From Palaemon carinicauda (taxonomy: Eukaryota > Arthropoda > Malacostraca > Decapoda > Palaemonidae): DNA of 64,000 nucleotides. The notes beneath the pieces are model-generated. The model was not told the origin of the DNA and searched no databases. It worked only from the letters and a program-made list of their open reading frames with translations. Below, piece by piece: positions 23,170 through 32,967 of the stretch. How positions within the stretch are numbered: the first letter of the stretch is position 1; every line of letters begins with the position of its first letter. The translations under genes were made by a program, and so were the position numbers. The stretch covers positions 86,036,357 through 86,100,356 of the forward strand of contig NC_090751.1 of NCBI RefSeq assembly GCF_036898095.1. The letters are read 5' to 3'.

Positions 23170-23589
23170 TCATAGTATGGTCATTTCGATAAGTCGTTCG
23201 TTGAGTTCTCTGTCTTCAAACTCGCACTTTGTCGCTTTTTCACGGAGTCTGGCCAGGAATTGACTGATTGTTTCAGCAGGTTTCTGTTTGGTATTTGCAA
23301 ATTCGAGGCGGTGAACTCGGAAATTTATTTTCACCGTTGCATCAACCTCACTTTCAATAAGCCTCCATATGTTCTGCGGCACACGTTGCTCCTGTTCAGT
23401 GAGGCCGCTCGCCAAGATACGCCTCATGCCCTCATCGCCGAGGGCAATTTTAATTTTAGTTGCTTGCTTGCCCGGGTCTGTGACTTCCTGGTCTTCGAGG
23501 TATAAGTTCATGCGCGCCTTGAATGCACGAAACGACTCTGCCAGGGGCTGGTGAGCCCAGTCCATACTTGGGCATTTAGGCTGGGCCAT
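23170..23589 (-). CDS. gag: Gypsy gag N-terminal part, ends at in-frame TGA
   Basis: It begins at an ATG (MAQPKCPSMDWAHQPLAESF). The frame contains capsid-like helices (FRAFKARMNLYLEDQEV) and the conserved gag stretch SQFLARLREKATKCEFED. It ends at TGA after LIEMTIL. The same frame resumes at once with TQFEEFRKELLTKPKGYA, the usual continuation of this gag type, and then the zinc knuckles. The TGA is therefore inside gag, not between gag and pol. It could be a point mutation or a readthrough codon; a mutation is the simpler reading. Confidence 0.9.
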   Translation of the reverse strand: MAQPKCPSMDWAHQPLAESFRAFKARMNLYLEDQEVTDPGKQATKIKIALGDEGMRRILASGLTEQEQRVPQNIWRLIESEVDATVKINFRVHRLEFANTKQKPAETISQFLARLREKATKCEFEDRELNERLIEMTIL

Positions 23590-24094
23590 GATTGGATTTG
23601 GTTTCGAGTGTTACACAATAGATAGATAGTGATTGGATTAATAACACAGTTTACGGTTCACAAAGAGACATATAATGAGAGTATGGAAATCAGTACAAAA
23701 ATTTGTCACTGGTAGCCGGCACGGTTTTCAGTTTTGTTTACACTGCTGAATGTACGTTGTTGTTTGGCTCATTTTGTGAAGTAGTGCGCGGATAACAATG
23801 GCCAAAATACTTGTAAGTAATCTATTCACAACTTTCTTCACTATTCTCACTGTAATCACGGTGCACTAATGTCCATTCTATGCCATATCCTGACTATATA
23901 AGTTATGTATGGTTGTTATCTGGGCCGGTATGACAGTCTTTGTCTGGTTGCTGTTGGGTGAAAATGGCGTCTTCTGCAGCCGCTGGTAATAAACTCTGGC
24001 TGATTATGAGTCCTCTTCTCAGTTATTACGAACAGGAGAGGTATGTAAAGTGTCTCTATGGTCCGGGTTTGTTGATGGAATGGCATGGGGTGCG

Positions 24095-24111
24095 TTACCA
24101 CGCTGCCACCA
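24095..24111 (-). other. Candidate primer binding site
   Basis: Directly inside the 5' LTR the minus strand reads TGGTGGCAGCGTGGTAA. A start of TGG, complementary to a tRNA CCA end, is the usual sign. I did not match it to a named tRNA. Confidence 0.6.
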
Positions 24112-24221
24112 TGATATAATATGCAAGAGGTTGCAGTGATTCAAAGACAGGTCTTGATGGCTTGGGTGCTAGGTAGAGACTGCCCTTTATTCATAGCTAC
24201 ATGGGACTACATGATACCACA
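24112..24221 (-). repeat. 5' LTR of the Gypsy element
   Basis: 110 bp, identical by reading to 18798-18907. It is flanked on the right by the target duplication ACCTC and then by the RT of D3. Confidence 0.95.
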
Positions 24222-25180
24222 ACCTCCACTGCCAAAAATGGGGGATCTGACTTTTGAGACCAATGGGTCTTCAGATGCCATTGGAGACTTCTCATTCTTG
24301 ATCTCCTGCCTGGAACCAGTTTTTCCAAAGAGGCAAGATGGCCCAGAAGACACTGCCATGACTTGGCTGAAGATGGTAGTGGAGACAAGAGATGGGCGAT
24401 GGACTGATCCAGTCTCCGAAGCCTGTCTTCCGACGGAAACACTCTCCCTGCCTGGGTGTTTATGGACATACCCAGATAGTTCAAGACTTGGGTCGGAATT
24501 AAGCAAGACTTCTCTGCATTTACAAGGATCCCCAGATCCTTGCAAAGATTCAGAAGTCTTCTCAGATGATCCAGGAGTAGCCAATCGTCCAGATATCTTA
24601 GCAGACGAATTCCATGTTTGTGCGCCCATGAAGATACGAGTTCGAAGATCTTCGTTAAAGACCTGTGGGGCGGTCGAGAGGCCGAAGCACAGGACTTTGA
24701 ACTCGAAGATTTGACCCTGAGCCAGGAAGCGTAGGAATTTCCGAGATGTGCGATGGATTGGCACTTGGAAATAAGCATCTCTCAAGTCTACAGATGTCAT
24801 GAAGTCTCCTGGACGTACTGCTTGAGTCACGGAGGCCGCTGTCTCCATTTTGAATGGAGTCTGCTTCATGAACTGGTTCAGAGTCGAAAGATCTATCACT
24901 GGTTTCCAACCTCCCGAGGCTTTCTCTACCAGAACGAGGCGACTGAAAAACCCCGGGGAAGAGTCGGAGACCTCTTGAAAGGCGTCTTTTAGAAGCATGC
25001 TCTGTATCTCCCGAGCTAGGGCTTGCTGTTTCCCGGGATCCTGAGGGACCTGGGAGGACGAGATCGGGGGAGGAATTAGGAGGAGGAGGAGAGTCTGCGA
25101 AGGGAATGCGGTATCCCCAACGAAGCACCCTTATGGTCCATTGCATGGCCCCCATAGCATTCCACCTCCTCCAACTCCCC
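24222..25180 (-). pseudogene. Reverse transcriptase of D3, frameshifted
   Basis: Frame 24207-24998 carries FFSRLVLVEKASGGWKPVID, MTSVDLRDAYFQVPIHRTS and VLCFGLSTAPQVF. A frameshift near 24660 moves the reading to frame 24197-24778, which has LLRYLDDWLLLDHL and LVNAEKSCLIPTQVLNYLGM. A second shift near 25080 separates the upstream GYRIPFADSPPPPNSS. The Gypsy insertion lies immediately after the RT core, at the start of the connection to RNase H. Confidence 0.85.
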
Positions 25181-25221
25181 TGCAGGCACCCCCTACGCAT
25201 TGCGAGGGGGGAGTCGAGACC

Positions 25222-27895
25222 CTATTTCTGTCTAGGGTTCCTCCCTCTGCCTTTAGCCTTAGGAGGAGCCAACTTTCCTCTGCCCATAGGTTTGGGTGTA
25301 AACGAGGGGCGGCTGAGGCTCTTGGCTGGCAGTGGAGTTGCGATTGTTGCCTTGGGTTGTGGAGTTGGTTGTTGTTGCATTGGACGAAAAGAAGCAGCCT
25401 TTTGCATTGCAGTGTCCTGCATCTCCTTCCTCCAAGTCTCTAAGATAGAGGAGACTGCTTGTCTAGAGAAGAGGAGAGGTTGTAAAAGATCAAGAGTTCC
25501 TCAAATCAGATTTCTCAGATTTACCGATGCTCCTATGCAGTCTGGAGACTACCGATTCCCTCCTTTTGAGAATCCAGTTGCCCCACATCGTTGCAGCCGT
25601 AGCAGTTAGAAAGTCCATTGTCTTGGCCCCAGCAGCCACGACTTCCTGCAGGGACTGCATGGAATTTTGGTTTGAAAGGTCCTCGTGAATAGCAAGGTAG
25701 CCGACTGTGCCAGACCATGTGTCAAACCAGGAAAGTGCCTCTAGAAGAGACATTGAAGCTGCTTCCATTGCCGAGGCTTCTGCTGCGGTAAAGGAGACTG
25801 GAAGGGAAGAGAATCTCTCTGCAGAGCAGCCAGGTGTAAGCCTTGCTGTGAGAGGATCTAGTGTCAGAGGCGAAGGGTTGGCGTCTCTGACCTTGTAAAA
25901 GCGCCTTTGCCTCGAAAAAGGAAACTGCAGCAGTGTATGGGATTCTTGAGACTTCAAGGAACTTGTTTCCCCCGAGACCGCCTGCGAGACCTTCCTCAGA
26001 CGGCCTGCAGTGTGAATAGACCAGGGAAGTTCGATTCTGGTCTTAGGGTTTGGTGGAGGACAACATAGTCTGTCTAAAGCTGGAGCGTCGGTATGACGAG
26101 GCGACATGTGTAAATCTCCGACACCTGAGATATTACACATCGTTCTTAGAGCCCTCAGATAGGCGGACTCTAAACTCTAAATCTTTTGATGGTTGTTCCT
26201 CCGAGGAATCCTCAGGTCGCGCTAATTCCTCACGAGGGAGGCCGGTCGAAGCCCGAATGTCTGAAGGTAACGGCGAGGTAACATACTCCATTGCCGACAA
26301 TCCAGAGGAAGGCTGGGTGCTGGTTGATGGCACCGCGCACGCAAGATCCTGCCTGGAAGTTGAAGGTTTAGGCGAAGGCGACCGAATTAATGGTACTGTC
26401 TCAATAAGAGAATGCGTTGATCGGCGGTCTGGCCTTTCTCCTCTGTTCTCAGCCGAAGAGGAGAAGGGCTGAACCCCTGCGTCTTCTTCTGAAGTTCTCG
26501 CAAAGCTCATATTTGGTAATTCATTAGAAAGTACGGGAATGGGTGTTGTTCTGTCTAAAACGCGAGGGCGAGATGAATGAACTCGCGTGGATATGTCCGG
26601 AGACTTGCGGGCTCGGAAGTTTGACGTACGGGAGCGCTCTCTCTCTGATGAAACTAAGTGACGGCGAGAAGAAGTGTTCTCTCTCGCTTCCCCAGCGCGA
26701 ACTGAGCTCCTCGCAAAGAAATGTGAAGGAGAGGAATTTCGCTCCGAGTGTTCTCTTTCCTTGGTTGCGCTCTGGGCACGATCAGATTTAACCTCGCCCC
26801 AACGGGAGCGCTTATTGCACTTGAGAGAACTCTCTCATGAAGAAGAGCGCAAACGTCTTGTAGAGCTCTTCTTCTTATAGCGTCTAGATGATTCCCCGTG
26901 AGAGGAAGACGATCGTGAATCAGAGCGATTGCGCGAGGAAGTATTCCTCTTATGTTTGTGACGAGAGCGCTTATCACTTCTCGGCAAGACATTTCGTGAA
27001 GAGAAAGAAGGCGAGGAAGAACGAGAACGATGACGTCTCTTCCTATGTTGCCTCTCTCTCCAACGAGAACGTCTTGGCGAAGGAGAGCGAGCTCTCCTTT
27101 TTCTCTTCTCTCTCTCTCTCTCTCCTATCCTCTAAGGAGGACAAAGACGAGGAGGAGGAGGAGGAGGAGGAGGTGGAGGAAGTATCGCGATGATCCCGCT
27201 TGCGACGTTGTTTCGTAGTAATGCAAGCGAGGGGCGAAGTAAGCTCCGCAGGGGCTGACGTTATTACCTCCGCTGACACTTCAGCGGGAGCCGATTGAGC
27301 TGACAGGATATCGGCGAGGTCCGGAACTCCCGAGGTTTCCAAAACAGAAGGGACCTGAGGTAAAACTGTGCCTGCGAGGAACTGGTTCCACACTTCCACC
27401 GAAGGAGAACCAGGAAGTCCAATGGCAGGCCATACCGCTCGCACGTTATCTGGAATAGAAGCGGTAATAGAATTATTTCCGATGACTGAAGAAACTATCC
27501 AACTGGGGGGGGGGAACTTGATTCGTCTGCCCCGGGGGTATGGGTGTTAAGTTAATGGTGCCGCTCTTCCTTGACTTCCCCCCGGAGGAAGGAGGCAAGG
27601 AAGAGTCTGAAGGAAGAGACCGAGAGGTCGAAGAAGAGGCCCGAGACTCCTTACCTTTCGACGGCGAACCTGGAGGTAACGAATCCTTTTTGGATTTCTT
27701 CTTCTTCCTTTTCATGAACTTATTCCACTGTGTAGACGACCATTCCTTACATACTTGGCAGGGGGAGCCTTCAGCACACCTATGACCTCTGCATGAAGGG
27801 CATAGGGAATGAGGATCCACCTCCGGTGGTGACATAAATGTGCCACAAGTTTTCGGGGGAACCCCGGGACACTTTCTCATATTAGAGGACATCAC
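25222..27895 (-). pseudogene. Gag-like ORF1 of D3, broken into several frames
   Basis: It begins at 27895 with a Cys/His cluster (CPGVPPKTCG, DPHSLCPSCRGHRC, SPCQVCKEWS) of the same type as D5 gag. A basic Lys-rich stretch follows, then a long Ser/Arg/Glu-rich low-complexity region (26888-27200) and a helical segment (FTAAEASAMEAASMSLLEAL, 25490-26140). The reading passes through frames ending near 27473, 27043, 26654, 26133 and 25490. Some frame changes may be introns, since D4 and D7 gag are spliced, but I found no convincing sites. Probably the RNA-binding structural protein. Confidence 0.65.
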
Positions 27896-28168
27896 ATCTA
27901 TTTAAAGAGTAAAAGAAAAAGTTAATGAAAAAAAAACACAATTAAAGAAAGGCTTGTCTGCCAGTCAAACAAAGCGGGAGCAGCGGTGTTACCACTGCGA
28001 CGGCTAGAATTCGATTGAAGGTACTCAGTAGCTGCCGGCCGGCAGTCCCCCACCCCAACAGGGGGATAACTACCGTCCCAGTCGTTAACGACCTTGTTAA
28101 GGTTTTCTGCCGTATTTTCCAGCTTGCGCTAGAATATCTCCTATAGTAAAGAATGAGGGTTTGTATTT

Positions 28169-28532
28169 AGTGTAGGAACAAATGCTTAAAATAACATTAA
28201 TTTATTAATCATATGCTCAATTATAACTTTACCATATTAAAAAGCTAAAATCACTTGATAAATTACTTTATGGTTTAGGACAAAGTATTGTTACATGCAA
28301 TTTCACGCATTTATTTTCATGAGTCACAATACACCTGATATAAATTTTAGCAGTTTAGCATACACAGGACTATAATCAAATGTATATTAGAAATGGTAAT
28401 CCCAAGGTTACTGGCAAAATACAGCACATTTCTAATCTTGAGAACTGTCTAATACTCAGCGACAGAGATCTTGACTTGTGCAAAAAGGATGAACCTTAAA
28501 CTATTGCATTATTTTTAACAGAGCAACCATAC
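28169..28532. other. Unique AT-rich sequence, likely host intron
   Basis: Between the right end of D3 and exon e9. Nothing recognisable. Confidence 0.5.
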
Positions 28533-28665
28533 CTTCTATTGTGCATCAATGACAACTTATTAGTGTCAGCAAGACAGCTTTCCATTGCCTCTTTCCCTCC
28601 TATAAGTACCCTCAGAAAATTCCAAATCTGCAAGTTGCCTACTTTTAGGCCCAGGTCACAAAGAG
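28533..28665 (-). CDS. Candidate exon e9 of host gene
   Basis: 133 nt between an acceptor (CATCTAG) and a donor (AGAAG followed by GTATGG). Only one frame is open; it gives LCDLGLKVGNLQIWNFL and EAMESCLADTNKLSLMHNR, a helical pattern. It starts with two bases of a split codon and ends in phase 2. The start phase fits e8, which ends in phase 1. It is stranded between D3 and D4 as one of the few unique segments in 16-36 kb. Confidence 0.65.
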
Positions 28666-29028
28666 CTAGATGGGTTAAGGCAAAAATATATTAGGTACAA
28701 ATTACTCATTAGAAGACAATGACATGAAAATCGTGTCTTCCCAATAAAACCTCTAACTGATGAGAAGCAAAATTATAAAACTAATAAAATATATAAAAGC
28801 TGTGATAAAAAAACATTAGTAGAATTCATAGATGTTTAAACAAATAAATGCAAACACTTTGGAACATTTGTTAGTGCAATGTATCTGAAAATTTCTCAAA
28901 ATTAATTTGATGTTTTGTACAAATAAACTATAGTCATAAATGGTCTTATACTATGGTTTAAAGTGTGCAGCCACTTGCATGCAAAGCAAATAATGAAAAT
29001 CATAATTTTAACCTTAAAAAACCTCCAA
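28666..29028. other. Unique AT-rich sequence, likely host intron
   Basis: Between exon e9 and the left end of D4. Nothing recognisable. Confidence 0.5.
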
Positions 29029-29466
29029 AAAGGGATTTTGACGTAGGAAAAATCTATTTCTGGGCGAGGGACCTGTGCCGCCCAGTGAATAAGCTCCTAT
29101 TAGCACTTATTCTTAGGTAATTTACTGCTAAATATACCAGAGAAAAAATGTAAAGGAGTGCTAGGATAACTAGCTCGCTCACCTATTGGTGTCGGTATAG
29201 AATTGGGCGCATAATCCAGAGGTCCCGCACTATTTAGATTCATCCACGACAAAGACCCCAATAGAGGAGAGCCGTTCAACCTCACTCGGCACCACCAACT
29301 CTGCATCCGCTCAGAACCCAACTCCTTAGCACCCAAAGTTTGGGGACTCCAAGGGAGAGGAGCTGGGAGGGTTCACTGGGCGGCACAGGTCCCTCGCCCA
29401 GAAATAGATTTTTCCTACGTCAAAATCCCTTTTCTGGGCTTGAACCTGTGCCGGCCAGTGAATATA
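29029..29466. repeat. D4 left terminal repeat and ICR
   Basis: Left arm GGGATTTTGACGTAGGAAAA (29032-29051) returns inverted at 29409-29430. It is followed by TTCTGGGCTTGAACCTGTGC, the exact complement of the right outer end (36500-36525). This is the clearest ICR in the window. Confidence 0.85.
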
Positions 29467-29785
29467 TACAAGAGAAATGTCACCAAACTTGCAAAATAAA
29501 GGAAAAAACATAAACAAAAAGGAAATACAAGTTACTTTAATCAGAGATGAGTGCCAAAAACAGCTATAAGGGTATCTTAAAAAGAACATAAATCCACTTG
29601 GTAGAACAACTGACAAAAAAGGTAAGGTATAATAATGCCGTGAGTGATGATATATACAGATACTCAGGAGTCAAAAATTTACAAATATAGTAATAGTAAT
29701 CAGGTGCGAAACCAACGAATACAAATAGGGTATAAATGAGGCAGGTAAGGGGGAGAGATAAAATGACAAGGAATTAACATGTGAG

Positions 29786-30850
29786 TTACCTGGGGGTAAC
29801 TACGCTCCCTGCAGCTACTGTAGGAAATTTAAGGGCTTCCAAATGTTTAAGATAGTGTTTCTTGAACACTGAGGGTGACTTCCACCCTGTATACCTGGAA
29901 AGATCCGTAAAATTCATGTGGTGAAAAAAGTTCACCGAAGTAGCAACCGCTCTGATATCATGTGCAAGAGGAAAAGAGTCAGGGCTAGCTTGTTTAATAA
30001 AATACAAAATTTGTTGCCTGATCCCTTTAATGGTAATGGTACCGCCTTGTTCTCTAACGAATAGAGGCCCGGAGGAGTTAGAGGAGGTCCGGGATAAATA
30101 AGACTTAAGAGTAGTAACAGGGCACAGAGACGGATCTTGCGTGAGGGGAACAATTTTCCAGGAGGACCATCTGTTCTGAGGGTCTTCGTTCTTAGCTAAA
30201 AAGAATTTGTTAGGTGAAAGAAGGACCTCTCCCGAAGGAAGGAACTCAATATGACCCGGGTCTCTTGACAAAGCTGCCAGTTCAGAAATTCTTGCCCCGG
30301 AAGCCAAACTCACCAGGAAAAGTGTTTTCCTGAGAAGGGGAATGTAATCACAAGAACTGTTAATGGTATCAGAAGCCAATTTGAGTACATCATTAAGGAA
30401 CCAGGTAACCGGGGTAGGACGAGTAACCGGTTTCAGTCTGGCACAGGCTTTCGGAATTGAAGCTAACAAAGAGTCGGTTAAGTCTATGTTAAAACCCACT
30501 AGGAAGATCTTTTTCAAGGCAGATTTAATAGTGGTGATAGTATTGGCTGCCAGACCTGATTCTAATAAAGTTCTAAAGAAAGTGACTGTAAGGTTCAAGT
30601 TCATACAGTGTACGTCTGAGTCTATCAAAAATTTAGCCAACTTTTTAACCGCAGAATCATATTGGTGGATGGTGGAATCCCGTTTATCTGATTCTAGGAA
30701 CAGGGTGTTTTGAGGATCGATATTGGCACCATGCATGGCCGCAAACTTCATGAAGTCCATAAAGTTAGGGCGCTCTGAATGTTTGAGAAAGCGTACACAA
30801 CGCGTGTTTGTACTATCTGAGACAGAACCGGATTGGGTATCGGGTGAGGA
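29786..30850 (-). CDS. Tyrosine recombinase of D4, intact catalytic set
   Basis: The C-terminal part of an uninterrupted frame (29786-31990) that overlaps RNase H and the methyltransferase-like gene. N-terminal domain: STIHQYDSAVKKLAKFL and AANTITTIKSALKKIFLVGF. Catalytic domain: R in ASGARISELAALSRD, a Lys in FFLAKNEDPQNRWSSW as the likely beta-hairpin lysine, H-x-x-R in LAHDIRAVATSVNFFHHM and Y in SPSVFKKHYLKHLE, after GWK. The end AAGSVVTPR is the family terminus. It would insert the circular DNA copy. The true start is not clear; translation may use frameshifting or an internal start. Confidence 0.88.
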   Translation of the reverse strand, partial: SSPDTQSGSVSDSTNTRCVRFLKHSERPNFMDFMKFAAMHGANIDPQNTLFLESDKRDSTIHQYDSAVKKLAKFLIDSDVHCMNLNLTVTFFRTLLESGLAANTITTIKSALKKIFLVGFNIDLTDSLLASIPKACARLKPVTRPTPVTWFLNDVLKLASDTINSSCDYIPLLRKTLFLVSLASGARISELAALSRDPGHIEFLPSGEVLLSPNKFFLAKNEDPQNRWSSWKIVPLTQDPSLCPVTTLKSYLSRTSSNSSGPLFVREQGGTITIKGIRQQILYFIKQASPDSFPLAHDIRAVATSVNFFHHMNFTDLSRYTGWKSPSVFKKHYLKHLEALKFPTVAAGSVVTPR

Positions 30851-30859
30851 TGTAGTCTC

Positions 30860-32967
30860 AACTCTCGCAGGAGAGGGTACCAATTGCTCTTGGGCCAGTT
30901 GGGTGCGACCAAGGATACTCGTCCCTTGAAGGATCTCAGTTTGTCTAGGACTTTCAGTAAAAGATTCACCGGGGGAAAGAGATAAATCCTTTCCCAGATG
31001 TCCCAATTCTGTGACATGGCGTCTGTGGCGTAGGCCTGAGGGTTTAGATTGGGAGCCACATATACTCTCAATTTGTGGTTGGACTCCGTGGCGAAGAGGT
31101 CCACTTGGAGACCCGGAACCCGAGAGAGAATCCACCGGAATGACTTTAGATCGAGTGACCATTCCGATTCTAGAGGGGAGGTCCGGGACAAGGCGTCTGC
31201 AACTACGTTCCGGACTCCCGCCAGGTGGACAGCTGAAAGATGCCAACGGTTCGAGGCTGCTAGGGAGAATATGGCTACTAGAACATGGTTCAGAGGCCCT
31301 GATTTTGAACCGCCTCTGTTGAGGCAGCGGACCACCACTTCGCTGTCGAGAACCAGACGAAGGTGTTGTCTCTTGGATAGAGCGAGACGTTTCAGGGTTA
31401 GAAGAACTGCCATGGCCTCCAGCACATTGATGTGAAATTGGTGGAATAAGGGAGACCAAAGACCTTGAACTTTCCTGAGCTGAGAATAGCCTCCCCAACC
31501 TGATAGGGATGCGTCCGTGTGAATGATTAACTTCGGAGGCGGAAATCGAAGGGGAACTGACTTTGACAGATTGTTGGCCCTTGTCCAAGGTAGAAGTCTT
31601 TCCCGGAGAATGGGAGGAAGGCGGACTTTCCTGTCCCGGAGCTTCCGGTTCGCCCTCGAACGCCAGACACGATTGATATCTTTCAATTTTGCTTTCAGAA
31701 GTAGATCCGTCACTGAAGCAAATTGAAGGGACCCTAGGATCCTCTCTTGGAGTCGTCTGGAACTTACTTTGTCTTAGAGAAAGCGTTTGGTGTTTATTGC
31801 AATCTCTAACCTCTTGGGTTTGGGAAGACACAGAGTGTGAGATATAAGATCCCATTGCAGGCCGAGCCATTGGAACTTTGATTTCGGAAGAAGACGGGAC
31901 TTCTTGAAGTTGATCTGGAAGCCTAGAGATTGAAGGTATTGGATGACTCTGTGAGTGGCTTTTAGGCAATTTTGGTAGGTGTCTGACCAAATGAGCCAGT
32001 CGTCCAGATAGGCTACTACTTGAATCCCTTGATTTCTGAGTTCCTGAACAGCAACTTCTGCTAACTTTGTGAAGATCCTTGGGGCGATGTTGAGCCCGAA
32101 AGGCATCACCTTGAAGGAGTAATTTTTGTTTCCTAGGCGGAAGCCTAGATACGGACGGAAGTGTCTCGCTATCGGGACGTGATAATAGGCGTCTGTAAGA
32201 TCAATAGAGGTGGTGACGGCCCCACGGGGAAGTAAGGTCCGCACCTGCAAGACGGTAAGCATTCGAAACTTGTCGCATTGAATGGACAAGTTGAGAAGGG
32301 ATAGATCTAGAATCACTCTTCTCTTGTCCGAATCCTTCTTCGGGACACTGAACAGCCGACCCTGAAACTTCAGGTGTTTCGTTTCTTGTATGGCGTTCTT
32401 TTGTAACAGGTCCTGGACAAATTCGACTAGGTCCGGAGTGGAATGCTGATGAAATCTGTTCGGTGGAGGAGGTCCTTGAATCCAACTCCACCCCAGTCCC
32501 TTGGAGATGATACTGAAAGCCCAGGGACTGAACCTCCATTTGTTGCGGAAGGCATAAAGCCTCCCCCCTACCCGCTGCACCTCAGTATTGGCTTGAGGAG
32601 TTGCCTCCACGTCCGCCTCGGAAGTTCTTTCCCTTGCGAAAGAATCTACCTCTACCTCTGTTCTGGTATGAACCACGGTGGTAGCCTCTACCTCTGTTAT
32701 AACCCTGGGAAGAGCCTTGAGCCTCATAAGATTGGTTAAAGGCTGGAGAGGTGGTGGAGGCACCGGGAAGCTGGCTCTTAGGGAGCAGAACGGTGACGTA
32801 GTCGTCCGAGGAAGGAGCCTGAGAGGTGGAAGGCTGTGCCGGAACAGCAGGAGATGGAGGAAGAGGCTGCCAGAAAACGGGCGAGCTACTCTGCTGTTGC
32901 CGGAACTGAGTGGAGGTATACGGGCGGAGCTTCTTCCTACCCCGGGCTTGGTAACTTGCGGGATCAT
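30860..32967 (-). pseudogene. RT, RNase H and methyltransferase-like region of D4
   Basis: RT: RRVILDLSLLNLSIQCD, SIDLTDAYYHVPIARHF, VMPFGLNIAPRIF and the catalytic VVAYLDDWLIWSD. RNase H: IIHTDASLSGWGGYSQL, NVLEAMAVLLTLKRLA, LDSEVVVRCLNRGGS and NVVADALSRTS. Methyltransferase-like: QVDLFATESNHKLR, IYLFPPVNLLLKVLDKL and APNWPKSNWYPLL. RT and RNase H are in one frame interrupted by a single TAA at about 31774, between the RT thumb and the RNase H start. Otherwise there are no lesions. D7 has a sense codon at that place. Confidence 0.88.

Larger units (their letters stand above)
18798..24221 (-). mobile_element. Ty3/Gypsy LTR retrotransposon, recent insertion in D3
   Basis: A complete 5,424-bp element on the minus strand. 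It has 110-bp LTRs that begin TG and end CA and are identical by reading. A 5-bp target duplication, ACCTC, sits at 18793-18797 and 24222-24226. A purine tract and a TGG primer-site start lie at the expected inner borders. Gag and pol are in one frame interrupted by a single TGA. The very short LTRs, two zinc knuckles and pol order PR-RT-RH-IN suggest the Mag side of Ty3/Gypsy; a tree would be needed to place it. Confidence 0.95.
16144..28168 (-). mobile_element. D3: DIRS-like retrotransposon split by a Gypsy insertion
   Basis: The element reads on the minus strand, with gag at about 25222-27895, RT at 24222-25180, RNase H and methyltransferase-like at 17800-18797 and recombinase at 16881-17778. 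RT and RNase H are separated by a 5.4-kb Gypsy element. Terminal repeats of about 130 bp are inverted: 16175-16310 against 28010-28140, both with GCCGGCCGGCAG and CCCCCTGTTGGGG words. Its gag zinc-motif type and its YR signature (STKRVSEL) place it with D1 and D5. Frameshifts in gag, RT and YR make it inactive. Confidence 0.85.

Noticed and set aside
26888..27193. Acidic Glu-rich plus-strand frame
   Set aside because: Antisense of the Ser/Arg-rich linker of D3 gag (CTC/GAG low complexity).
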